Assembly: GCA_004524445.1 (NCBI GenBank)
Contig: SDNP01000026.1
Span: forward strand, 1 to 42,703
Length of the DNA: 42,703 nt
Reading direction: 5' to 3'
DNA from: Candidatus Thorarchaeota archaeon
GTDB lineage: Archaea > Asgardarchaeota > Thorarchaeia > Thorarchaeales > Thorarchaeaceae
Shown: positions 17,405 through 24,965 of the stretch, in pieces
How the letters are laid out: every line of letters starts with the position of its first letter
Numbering within the stretch: the stretch's first letter is position 1
Notes under the pieces: model-generated
What the model was told of the DNA's origin: nothing
Databases searched by the model: none
The model's input: only the letters and a program-made list of their open reading frames with translations
Position numbers and translations under genes: made by a program

Positions 17405-17665
17405 ATGAGGGTCGGTGTAAAACTCTATGCCACACTAAGGCAATATGCGCCAGAAGATACCGAGATTGGAGGTGTATTCCATGTGGATCTTGAGGGAGAA
17501 ACTTTGGGAGATTTGCTGTCTGAGCTAGGCATTGCGGAGGAAAAGGCCAGGATAATCATGCTTAACGGGGTTAGAGTAAGCAGTCTCAACCGGAATCTAG
17601 AAGAAGGGGATATGGTTGTAATTTTTCCACCTGTCGGTGGAGGAATGCAACATGAATCAAGGTAA
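17405..17665 (+). CDS. MoaD/ThiS-type ubiquitin-fold protein (molybdopterin/tungstopterin synthase small subunit-like)
   Basis: This 86-residue beta-grasp protein follows the MoaD pattern closely: VKLYATLRQYAP, then GETLGDLLSELGI, then IMLNGVRVSSLNRNLEEGD and MVVIFPPVGGG. Sulfur-carrier proteins of this type use the terminal glycine as a thiocarboxylate. Here six residues (MQHESR) follow the Gly-Gly-Gly (78-80), so the carboxyl end is not free unless it is trimmed. The DNA of the tail also holds the GGTGGAGGA ribosome site and the ATG of cruF, which overlaps this gene by 14 bases. The most likely partner is the tungstopterin of the nearby AOR. No MoaE is in the window. Confidence 0.82.
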   Translation: MRVGVKLYATLRQYAPEDTEIGGVFHVDLEGETLGDLLSELGIAEEKARIIMLNGVRVSSLNRNLEEGDMVVIFPPVGGGMQHESR

Positions 17666-18461
17666 CGCTGATAGTGATTCAGAGATTCCTGAAAGAAACC
17701 AAGAGAAGGTCAAAGAGAAGAGATTTGATACATTTCAGCTGTTCTTCACAATATTACCGGCTGTCTTCTTCTTCATCAGTTGGCTCGTTGCAAATGTGCC
17801 AATTGCAGAGAATGTTATCTGGGTTTCTGCTTTGTTCATCGTCATCCTCGCCATACCTTCCTACGTTTTCCTTTACAGATGGGTTGGTTTGAGGTTAGCA
17901 TTGTTAATTCTCGTTGTGTTTTCGATTCTCCCCATTGCAATAGAGGCGGTAGGGATAACGACAGGATTCCCATACGGCTGGTTCTACTATTCGGAAAACC
18001 TAGGCTACAAAGTATTAGGTCTAGTGCCATGGAGTGTAGCCTTTGCATTTGCACCTCTCGTTCTAGGAAGCCTCTCTTTGGCTAGTTATGTTACTGATGA
18101 CGCAAGACTGGCGATTCCTCTCAGTGCAATGATATTAGTCTGGACCGACCTGCTACTTGACCCTGCAGCTGTTCTCTTGGAGATATGGATTTGGGCTTAT
18201 CCAGGTCCTTACTACGGGATTCCTATCTCAAACTATGTAGGTTGGTTCCTTACAGCTACCTTGGCAAGCACCATTCTTCATGGAACTATCTCTGGCAAAT
18301 CAGTTCAGATTTCCCAACTAGATTCCAGACTAGCCTCAAGCCACCTTCTTATAGCGGCATTCTGGACAGGATACACTGTTTGGACTGGCCTAGTCATTCC
18401 AGCTGTTCTTGGCATGCTGCTATTCATTATTCTATACTACTTTGTTGTGATTAGGAGATGA
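17652..18461 (+). CDS. cruF: CruF-type carotenoid hydratase (bisanhydrobacterioruberin hydratase family)
   Basis: This membrane protein of about 269 residues has around seven hydrophobic spans and carries CruF/DUF422 hallmarks: TGFPYGWFYYSENLG, a conserved DLLLDPAAV, and IWAYPGPYYGIPISNYVGWFL. In haloarchaea CruF hydrates the terminal isoprene units of C50 carotenoids to give bacterioruberin; bacterial relatives hydrate C40 ends. I chose ATG 17652 since GGTGGAGGA lies seven bases upstream; a GTG at 17637 in the same frame is less likely. It overlaps the MoaD-like gene, so expression is coupled. It is separated from the CrtD- and LyeJ-type genes by AOR and the regulator, unlike the compact haloarchaeal order. 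Confidence 0.82.
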   Translation: MNQGNADSDSEIPERNQEKVKEKRFDTFQLFFTILPAVFFFISWLVANVPIAENVIWVSALFIVILAIPSYVFLYRWVGLRLALLILVVFSILPIAIEAVGITTGFPYGWFYYSENLGYKVLGLVPWSVAFAFAPLVLGSLSLASYVTDDARLAIPLSAMILVWTDLLLDPAAVLLEIWIWAYPGPYYGIPISNYVGWFLTATLASTILHGTISGKSVQISQLDSRLASSHLLIAAFWTGYTVWTGLVIPAVLGMLLFIILYYFVVIRR

Positions 18462-18483
18462 TGAGTATTTCTCATTCATCATC
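18457..18483 (+). terminator. Weak hairpin overlapping the cruF stop codon
   Basis: GATGATGA (18457-18464) can pair with TCATCATC (18476-18483). The element overlaps the stop codon and lacks a T-run directly after it, so it is only a weak terminator candidate. The following 170 bases before lplA are AT-rich and presumably hold its promoter. Confidence 0.25.
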
Positions 18484-18653
18484 CGCGACTCTGGTTGCAG
18501 GTACCGATCTGGTTGGTCCAATCTCATTCAGATTCATGCCTTAGACAAGTTTTTTCTTGCTTCTCACTTTCCATATTAAACTAAGAAATATCGACATATT
18601 ACCCATCCATAGCATTATATTATTTCATCTTATATGATATTCATGAATGTTCG

Positions 18654-19466
18654 GTGACCATCTTGACCTGGCGTTTACTTATGAGAAGTGAGCCAGATAT
18701 TTTCAGAAATCTGGCATTGGAAGAAGCATTAGCTAGAGTAAATGCCAAATCAGAGGAAAAGGTCAACACACTACGATTCTGGAAATCCAATGAAGCCGTG
18801 GTTATGGGGAGATTTCAATGCCCTCATCTGGAAGTGAACATGGAGTTTTGTCATGAACATGGTATTCCAATAGCTCGACGTTTCACAGGCGGGGGGACGG
18901 TCTATCATGATTCAGGTAACTTGAACTTCACACTCTGTCTTGATCAGAGCGAGCTCTGTGTGCCAAGAACGCTCAACGAGTTATACTGGAATTTCATAGG
19001 GGTTATCGCTTCCGGCCTAGGAGCAGTGGGAATACCAGCAAGGTTCGACCCAAATCGCAATTGCATTCGTGTTCATGGTAAGAAGATAACAGGTACGGCA
19101 GGCTGGATAAAGAGCGGGGTGTCTTTTGTTCATGGAACACTTCTCATCAATTCCGACCTCGAATTGCTCTCTGACTGCTTACATGTGCCCGAAAACCAAC
19201 CTGTCTACTTGAGGGACAATAGGCGAATTCGTTGCATCAAATCAAAGAGGGACAGAGTGACAAATGTAGTTAATGGAACAGAGAGCCCTCCCTCTGAAGA
19301 GAAAATCAAACAAGCGATAGTTGCGGGTCTTGAGGAATTCTGTGCAGATACAATCCATGCTGGAAGCGTAACAGATGAAGAAATGACAGCTTCAGAGTCT
19401 TTATATCAGACTCGTTACAGTCAGGAAAAATGGAACATGGGCATTCTTGCCCAAACTGAAACCTGA
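18654..19466 (+). CDS. lplA: Lipoate-protein ligase A family protein
   Basis: This 270-residue protein of the biotin/lipoate ligase superfamily attaches lipoic acid (through lipoyl-AMP) to lysines of E2 or GcvH. Key motifs are NLALEEALA near residue 20, RRFTGGGTVYHD (about residues 75-86), which is the lipoate-binding loop, and the catalytic lysine in VHGKKITGTAG (about 142-150). A RYSQEKWNMG stretch near the end resembles the short C-terminal accessory motif. GTG 18654 is chosen because the family tryptophan (TWRLL) sits right after it. The obvious substrate is the lipoyl domain of the E2 at 8.0-9.3 kb. The next gene, 18 bases on, is AhpD-like. Archaeal LplA often needs a separate LplB, which is not seen here. 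Confidence 0.87.
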   Translation: MTILTWRLLMRSEPDIFRNLALEEALARVNAKSEEKVNTLRFWKSNEAVVMGRFQCPHLEVNMEFCHEHGIPIARRFTGGGTVYHDSGNLNFTLCLDQSELCVPRTLNELYWNFIGVIASGLGAVGIPARFDPNRNCIRVHGKKITGTAGWIKSGVSFVHGTLLINSDLELLSDCLHVPENQPVYLRDNRRIRCIKSKRDRVTNVVNGTESPPSEEKIKQAIVAGLEEFCADTIHAGSVTDEEMTASESLYQTRYSQEKWNMGILAQTET

Positions 19467-19484
19467 ATGTAGAGGATCCAGAAT

Positions 19485-19832
19485 ATGACAGGCGAAGACG
19501 TTGAGGAAATACGCAAGAATTTCATGAAACATTTTGGAGCTTTAAATCGGGACATTCCCGAAACCAGAAACGCATTTTCTGATTTGCAGAAGACAGTACA
19601 CAAGGATGGTGCATTGTCAGCTAAAGTCAAAGAGATGATGTGTATTGTAGTCTCGATTCTAAATCCATGTGAATCTTGCATGGTCTATCATACTAAGCAA
19701 GCAATATCGCTTGGCGCAACACGAGAAGAAATCATGGAGGCTTGTGGTGTTGCCATAGTCATGGGTGGAGGACCAGCAGCGGCCCATATTGCCACTGTAC
19801 AGGATGCCTTGGACAAATGGGCACCAAGATAG
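19485..19832 (+). CDS. AhpD/carboxymuconolactone decarboxylase-family protein
   Basis: This 115-residue all-helical protein carries the AhpD core CESCMVYHTKQA (CxxC followed by xxxH, residues about 63-74) and the GATREEIMEAC helix that follows it in this family. These proteins are small thiol peroxidase or reductase-like enzymes with a redox-active cysteine pair. The start ATG 19485 has AGAGGATC upstream. It lies 18 bases after the lipoate ligase. In mycobacteria AhpD is reduced through lipoyl-E2 and Lpd, so placement next to lplA suggests a lipoyl-linked redox role; this is inference. The substrate is unknown. Confidence 0.85.
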   Translation: MTGEDVEEIRKNFMKHFGALNRDIPETRNAFSDLQKTVHKDGALSAKVKEMMCIVVSILNPCESCMVYHTKQAISLGATREEIMEACGVAIVMGGGPAAAHIATVQDALDKWAPR

Positions 19833-19883
19833 CAGATAGGGGAATAATCGAAGATTCTGAAGCATGTTTGCAGTTGAGAACAA

Positions 19884-20927
19884 TCACTCAAAACTGGTGA
19901 AGAGAACCTTAATTGCCTCTCTCTTCTCCATTAGCTCAAATCCCTTCTTCCACTCAGTCAGTGGCACACGATGTGTAATCAGAGGCTTCACATTGATCTG
20001 CCCAGATGACATCATTCGGAGAGTAAGGACCCAGCTTGAGGGAATGGTTCCCCAGCTACCAATCATTGAAAGTTCCTTCTCGACAACATGGTCAAGATAC
20101 AGGGTGGTATCTCCTCCCTGTGTTCCTAACAGAGAAACGTGTCCAGTTACTTTGACGAACTCAAGAGCTTGACCGCGTGCAGGACCCGCTCCCGAAGCTT
20201 CAATAACTACATCTGCACCGATACCGTCAGTTTTGCCGAATACAATTCCCACAGGGTCGCTTTCAGCCTGTACATCCAATGTCATATCAGCACCAAGTTT
20301 CTTAGCAATTTCGAAACGCCAATTGTCGGATGTTACACCAGTTACAATGACCTCAGCAGCACCCATCGCCTTGGCGATTTGTAGAGCAATCAATCCCATG
20401 GTCCCTGGTCCCTGCACTACCACAACATCCCCGGGTGAGATTGGTGTTTGCTCTGCAACGCAATGAACAACGCAGGCAGTAGGTTCGGCCAAAGCAGCCT
20501 CTTCAAGGGATAGAGATGGGGGAACTTTGTGTAGGATGAATTCAGGCACTACAACGTACTTCGCAAAACCGCCATTCGCAAGGGAAACGCCAAGAATCCT
20601 CTTATCTTCGCAAGTACAGCGATTAACATGGCCAGTTTTGCAATGATAACAATGCCCACAATATGCTGTTGCTGGTGAAACTACACGGTCTCCAACTGTT
20701 AAATCTGAAACAGCAGATCCAGCTTCAACAACCCGTCCTGAATATTCGTGACCGAGGACTACAGGCGGAGTATAGAATGAATGGTCTGATTTGATGTGCA
20801 AATCTGTGCCACAAATACCAGCCGCTTCTACTTCTACAAGCACTTCATTAGCTCCAGGCATCGGTTTTTCGATATCTACAAGTTCGATGTTTCCTACACC
20901 GCGTTTCTTTTTCATCAGTGCTTTCAA
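19884..20927 (-). CDS. Zinc-dependent medium-chain alcohol/polyol dehydrogenase
   Basis: This 347-residue protein is an MDR-family dehydrogenase close to threonine and sorbitol dehydrogenases. The catalytic zinc ligands are visible in GICGTDLHIK (Cys) and VVLGHEYSG (His-Glu). The structural zinc loop CGHCYHCKTGHVNRC has four cysteines. The NAD(P)-binding Rossmann motif is GPGTMGLIALQIAKAMGA near residue 175. It oxidises a secondary alcohol or polyol with NAD(P)+; the substrate cannot be told. It is encoded 51 bases downstream of the gelsolin-like gene on the same strand and converges on the AhpD-like gene. Confidence 0.9.
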   Translation of the reverse strand: MKALMKKKRGVGNIELVDIEKPMPGANEVLVEVEAAGICGTDLHIKSDHSFYTPPVVLGHEYSGRVVEAGSAVSDLTVGDRVVSPATAYCGHCYHCKTGHVNRCTCEDKRILGVSLANGGFAKYVVVPEFILHKVPPSLSLEEAALAEPTACVVHCVAEQTPISPGDVVVVQGPGTMGLIALQIAKAMGAAEVIVTGVTSDNWRFEIAKKLGADMTLDVQAESDPVGIVFGKTDGIGADVVIEASGAGPARGQALEFVKVTGHVSLLGTQGGDTTLYLDHVVEKELSMIGSWGTIPSSWVLTLRMMSSGQINVKPLITHRVPLTEWKKGFELMEKREAIKVLFTSFE

Positions 20928-20978
20928 TCACAGACCTCTATGTCGTGGGAAAACACAGTGCTATAGAATCTTGCGATT

Positions 20979-21248
20979 TCAGTCGAAGGAATCCCAAAAA
21001 TCCGATGGCTCTTCACCTGCATCTATAGGATGAACTCTGTAGCCATTTCCATGCTGTGAACGAATTTGAGAGGCGGCTCGGGCACCAACAAACTTACTCC
21101 TGACATCAGCATTCCTACCCTTCCAGAGAAAAATGCTCTTTGAACTGTCATCTACGATACAATAAACTCCATCATCCGAAAGCCCACTTTTTTCAAATTT
21201 GACTTCCTCTGTGGTTCCGTCATCATGCATCTGGTATGCTGTAGCCAT
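20979..21248 (-). CDS. Single gelsolin-domain protein (eukaryote-like actin-regulator fold)
   Basis: This 89-residue protein is essentially one gelsolin/ADF-type repeat. The hallmark order is a strand with GVYCIVDDSSKSIFLWKG (residues 27-44), a long helix VRSKFVGARAASQIRSQHG (49-67), and the final strand GYRVHPIDAGEEPSDFW (69-85). The matching eukaryotic motif is VYIVDDG...IYLWKG, with the helix ending in a conserved AA-A-I pattern and a final E-F-W. No signal peptide or membrane segment is present, so it is cytosolic. Asgard gelsolins are known to bind and regulate actin; this is one of the smallest forms possible. Calcium-coordinating acidic residues (D33, D34, E79, E80) are present in plausible places. 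Neighbours are a zinc-ribbon membrane protein upstream and an alcohol dehydrogenase downstream. Confidence 0.8.
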   Translation of the reverse strand: MATAYQMHDDGTTEEVKFEKSGLSDDGVYCIVDDSSKSIFLWKGRNADVRSKFVGARAASQIRSQHGNGYRVHPIDAGEEPSDFWDSFD

Positions 21249-21401
21249 CGATTCGTCCTACCTATAATCGGTGCACCTATTGCTGGAGCTTTTTTGAATA
21301 TGAATTAATCTCGAATTAACTCGCAAGTCAGCTTCCATTGATTTATGCTTTAAACCTTTGATATATACCTGTATGATATATGCGTAATATACTGCACCTT
21401 T

Positions 21402-21749
21402 TCATATATCCTCAAACTTCGCATGTACTGTACCACCACAGTAATTGCACCGAGCCTCTAGTGGGCCGGTCCAGTCAATATCTTCATGAGTGAGCGAAGC
21501 ACCACACGAGGGGCACCTTTCGGGTAATCTAACCGTCCTCACTTTGCTACTATCAGACAGACCACCTTTTTGGTATCTTTCGGGAATAACAAATGAGGGA
21601 GGGGTGACAGTAAAGCCCTTCTGTAACTGACTGAAGCCCTGTATGATTCTGATACATACGAAAACGGAGATAACGATAATGAGTATGGGGATTATTACAA
21701 ATAGTATTCCGAATGTACTTATGAACTCAAAGGGATCAAAGAACTGCAA
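21402..21749 (-). CDS. Membrane-anchored zinc-ribbon protein of unknown function
   Basis: This 115-residue protein has one N-terminal hydrophobic helix (residues about 10-36, TFGILFVIIPILIIVISVFV), a soluble linker and a C-terminal zinc ribbon. The ribbon has two CxxC knuckles, CPSCG (about 80-84) and CNYCG (about 101-105), separated by 17 residues. The start is a TTG at 21749 with GGTGA seven bases upstream. No enzymatic motif is seen. It is encoded upstream of the gelsolin-like gene on the same strand, about 150 bases away with AT-rich promoter-like sequence between them, so co-transcription is uncertain. Confidence 0.7.
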   Translation of the reverse strand: MQFFDPFEFISTFGILFVIIPILIIVISVFVCIRIIQGFSQLQKGFTVTPPSFVIPERYQKGGLSDSSKVRTVRLPERCPSCGASLTHEDIDWTGPLEARCNYCGGTVHAKFEDI

Positions 21750-21957
21750 CTGATTTTCACCTTAAATTGAGTGGGACTTATGCAGAGCCAAGCATATCGC
21801 CTTATTATCTTTGTCAGTAATTCTGCAGCCATGAGGTATCTCATTCCGGAAATCAGAATGTATTGAAATAACTCGAGCTGTTGATGCTTCGGAACAAATA
21901 AAAACTCGAATATCTTTCATCAATAGAGAACAAACCATTTTGGAGGAGAAAAAGAAA

Positions 21958-22317
21958 ATGCAAATCCCAGCATTCCTGCTAAGAAAACTGTATGTCAAGG
22001 GGAGCCTTGAAAATGCAGATGACGGATTCATGTTTAAGATTAAGAACTCACTTTCACCGGGCACCGCTATCGGCATGGAGCCACTCAAAGTAGATGACAA
22101 TGAGTATCCGTTAGAGGACACCGTAGTCAAATCCGAAGATGTTGAAGTGGAGGCATCTGAAATTTCAGAGGATAATTCATTTCCAATCAAGGTAGGTGTA
22201 GAGGTAATTATCCATGTGAAAGGAGATCAGCTTGAAGAAGGCGAACACAAAATCGATATCTCACTTAAAACAAAAGAAGCAGGCAATCTCGCATTTGATG
22301 TCAAGGATGCGTTATAG
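21958..22317 (+). CDS. Conserved-looking small soluble protein of unknown function
   Basis: I do not recognise this protein of about 119 residues. ATG 21958 is supported by GGAGGAG nine bases upstream. It has a beta-rich pattern: KLYVKGSLENADDGFMFKIK, then GTAIGMEPLKVDDNEY, then FPIKVGVEVIIHVKG and EGEHKIDISLKTKEAGNLAF. Many acidic residues and no cysteines, signal peptide or membrane span are present, which suggests a cytosolic beta-sandwich. It stands alone between divergent and convergent neighbours and ends at a strong bidirectional terminator, so it is probably transcribed by itself. Confidence 0.7.
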   Translation: MQIPAFLLRKLYVKGSLENADDGFMFKIKNSLSPGTAIGMEPLKVDDNEYPLEDTVVKSEDVEVEASEISEDNSFPIKVGVEVIIHVKGDQLEEGEHKIDISLKTKEAGNLAFDVKDAL

Positions 22318-22328
22318 AATAAACTATT

Positions 22329-22366
22329 GCGAAGGGGAAGTTTCCCCCTCGCATTAAGCTATTTTT
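22329..22366. terminator. Bidirectional terminator between convergent genes
   Basis: The arms 22329-22339 and 22342-22352 form a GC-rich stem (GCGA, one mismatch, then GGGGAA with its complement). A T-rich stretch ATTTTTA follows on the plus strand. It lies 11 bases past the small unknown gene and directly before the end of the phosphatase gene on the other strand. Confidence 0.65.
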
Positions 22367-22367
22367 A

Positions 22368-23936
22368 CTATATTTTCCCTCTTCTTCGTAACAAGAAGAC
22401 TATCACTACTGCAACAGCAGCTCCAGCTACAATGCTGGCAATTGCGATATTGGTTATCCATGACATGCCGCCATCAGCAGTGTCATCTGGTGGTAGGAAG
22501 CCTGTTGTGTCTCTGATGTAGGCTTCGAAGAGATATCTTACATGTCCCCATTGGCCCTCTTCGTTTTCTGCATATACATCAAGAGTATGATTTCCTTCCA
22601 CATCGGGCAAGCCTGTGAGTTCAGTCTGATTGTCATTACCGTCCCAAGAGAAGTACTTGGTTACTGGAACTTCACTGAAGTATATTTCAGGAATAGTGCC
22701 ATTTTCTTTTCGGCTTGTATTCGCAAATCCTCTGAGGAAGATTTCAATGGGTCCTTCTGAGGGAATCTTCTGGTGTTCACTTACAACCCCAGAGGGTTTG
22801 ATTACTGAGTAGTCAATCTCACTATAGCTGAAGTTGGAAGAGATATAGTGATTGTACGCTCCGCCCCATGGAGTGTTGTATAGAGGTGCCCCGGCGCCTC
22901 CAGTGATTATGTGGGTCACTCCATTCACGACAATTCTATTGTAGGAATGGTCATGTCCAGCGGTGAAAAATGTCACATTCTCATCTTCGAACAGATTCTG
23001 AAGGCGATCACGTTCAGTTATATTGACATCTAATGCACTTCCAATGTGACTAATTGAGTAAAGCGGCCTATGAGCAGACACTATTTTCAATGGGCTCTGA
23101 CTGGAGGAAAGAGCCTCTTCCAGCCATTCATATTGCTCTCCAGTAATTCTGCCCTCAAGTCCGAACTCCTCGGAATCCAATATGAAGAAGTCAGCACCGG
23201 CGTATGTAAATGTGAAGTATGTTGTAGAGTGCCCAAAGTTCAGGAAGGCATCAAAATAGTATTCTAGAAGGCGAGATCCTGTTGATGCTCCCGTGTCATG
23301 GTTTCCAATGACCCCAATGATCGGAGCATAATGATTAATTCTGTCTGTGATATTTGTGAACTTCTCCCAAGCAACAAGATTCTGACTATGCGATTCTGTT
23401 ACGCCATAAACGAAGTCTCCGGTCATTATAACCAAATGAGGATCCTCACCTATGGACAAATCAATGATTTCAGAGAATACCTCGGGCTGTTCAGGAGCTG
23501 TTGAGCTCGATGGGCGATTATCCCCGAGTATTACCATTCTGAATTTCCCACCATCGGCAGGAGCAGTGAAGAAGTAGTACATCTCACTCTGGGCATCACC
23601 AGATTCTACTTCATAGAAATACTTGGCATCTAGATCCAAGCCGGTTAGTTTCACAGAGTGAACAGTATCACTTGTGGAGTTGGTCATGACTTCAAGCATG
23701 CTTGTGTTTTTGCCATAGTTTACTGTTGAAGGAGCAGATTCAGTTGTTTCCCAGTATATCGTGGTAGATTCATTCGTCGTGCTTTCAATCAATGGTCCTC
23801 GGGTAATGGTATTGGTTGCAGCCAATTGCATTGTGTTTTCCACAGACTGTGATGCAATGTAAGGAGCTGCAAAAGACAGCATTAGAGGGGCGAAAAGCAA
23901 CATAGCAATGAAGGATATTTCCATCCGTTTTTTCAC
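22368..23936 (-). CDS. Secreted, membrane-anchored purple-acid-phosphatase-like metallophosphoesterase
   Basis: This protein of about 522 residues has an N-terminal signal peptide (KKRMEISFIAMLLFAPLML) and an N-terminal fibronectin-like domain of the purple-acid-phosphatase kind (ESTTIYWETTESAPSTVNYG). A calcineurin-like metallophosphoesterase domain follows, with metal motifs GDNR, GDFVYG, GNHD, SAHRPLYS and GHDHSYNR. Next come about 130 residues of beta-rich sequence and a C-terminal membrane helix ending in RRRGK (about the last 27 residues). It should hydrolyse phosphoesters outside the cell. The start is set at GTG 23936 because GGTGAT precedes it at four bases and it gives a proper n-region; an ATG 12 bases in and a TTG at 23951 are alternatives. 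Confidence 0.87.
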   Translation of the reverse strand: MKKRMEISFIAMLLFAPLMLSFAAPYIASQSVENTMQLAATNTITRGPLIESTTNESTTIYWETTESAPSTVNYGKNTSMLEVMTNSTSDTVHSVKLTGLDLDAKYFYEVESGDAQSEMYYFFTAPADGGKFRMVILGDNRPSSSTAPEQPEVFSEIIDLSIGEDPHLVIMTGDFVYGVTESHSQNLVAWEKFTNITDRINHYAPIIGVIGNHDTGASTGSRLLEYYFDAFLNFGHSTTYFTFTYAGADFFILDSEEFGLEGRITGEQYEWLEEALSSSQSPLKIVSAHRPLYSISHIGSALDVNITERDRLQNLFEDENVTFFTAGHDHSYNRIVVNGVTHIITGGAGAPLYNTPWGGAYNHYISSNFSYSEIDYSVIKPSGVVSEHQKIPSEGPIEIFLRGFANTSRKENGTIPEIYFSEVPVTKYFSWDGNDNQTELTGLPDVEGNHTLDVYAENEEGQWGHVRYLFEAYIRDTTGFLPPDDTADGGMSWITNIAIASIVAGAAVAVVIVFLLRRRGKI

Positions 23937-24043
23937 ATAAATCACCAGCAAGTATCCTGTACCTCATGACTACTTAAGAGCTAAGATTCAGCACCCACAA
24001 TAGTTTTCTTCATACTCCTCTCATCTACGAGTGGTGCTTTAAT

Positions 24044-24952
24044 GTGTATGTTAAGATAAGAGATGATGGCGCAGTCGGAATTGGAAGAGGAACAGAGGGG
24101 CCATATGAGATAGCAATTGGGTACGGAGAGGCGCATATGATTGCCGCTGCTCTAGAAAAACTGGCTCAAACCGCTAGAAGCTATAAGCAGACCTACAAGA
24201 AGACAACGGATGTAGGAAGAGGCAATAAGATAGAATTCGAGAGAAATGAAGAGGGTGATATCATTCTAAAGGGGGATGGAAATGAATACATGTGTACAGA
24301 GAAGGAGATGCGAGAGCTCTCTGAGGTGCTGAAGCACCTTCCGCCAGTTGATATTGCTCCCCCATCAGATTATGTTAAGAAGAGGAAGCCAAAAAACGGG
24401 TTCTGTCTAGAGCTGATGAATGGGGGTCAATCAATGCCATTGAAGCTGCCCGATGCTGCACTCATCAAGAAATCTATCGTTTCTAGCATTGATGGGAAGT
24501 ATTTCGAAGAGAAAGTCAAGATTGGAAGCCGCTCAATCACCGTGCAACGAACCAGCGACCTCAAATGGAGTATAACCGGGAGTAATGCTACAGTTAAGTT
24601 CACGGCCTATGAAGTTGAATCTCTCGTAGCAGGGTTGCACAATGGTGTTCTTGATGTCTTGATGGATGCCATAAAGAAGTACGGTGGAGACGATTTAGCA
24701 GATATTCGCGTAAAGAGCCATATTCAAAGAGTGGAACAGGAAGCAGAAAAGATTCTAGCTGATGCAAGGAAAGCAAAAAGCGTTGTAAAGCATCTAACCA
24801 AGACGACCAGCGATATCTTGGGAGCAGGAAAGGATGCCGACGAGAGAACAAACATCTTCGTTGAGTTAATCAACCATATTTACAGAGAGCTTGCCCCAGA
24901 ATTTCATGCTCCATTGTTCAATATTATGACCGAGATTCTTGTTCAGAAATAG
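24044..24952 (+). CDS. Unknown soluble protein built of repeated beta-alpha modules
   Basis: I do not recognise this 302-residue protein. It seems to contain at least three copies of a module of about 40 residues: short strands, a Gly turn, then a helix beginning at a conserved Glu. Copies lie at residues 1-42 (ending GEAHMIAAALEKL), 61-99 (ending EKEMRELSEVLKHL) and 160-201 (ending AYEVESLVAGLHNG); a weaker one lies near 117-148. A helical C-terminus follows (205-302) with a charged coiled-coil-like stretch (225-255). The start is GTG 24044, as the neighbouring ATGs are in other frames. It has no signal peptide or membrane span. It is divergent from the phosphatase and convergent with the helicase-like gene, with only 13 bases between stops. 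Confidence 0.65.
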   Translation: MYVKIRDDGAVGIGRGTEGPYEIAIGYGEAHMIAAALEKLAQTARSYKQTYKKTTDVGRGNKIEFERNEEGDIILKGDGNEYMCTEKEMRELSEVLKHLPPVDIAPPSDYVKKRKPKNGFCLELMNGGQSMPLKLPDAALIKKSIVSSIDGKYFEEKVKIGSRSITVQRTSDLKWSITGSNATVKFTAYEVESLVAGLHNGVLDVLMDAIKKYGGDDLADIRVKSHIQRVEQEAEKILADARKAKSVVKHLTKTTSDILGAGKDADERTNIFVELINHIYRELAPEFHAPLFNIMTEILVQK

Positions 24953-24965
24953 GTGCTGGCATGAA

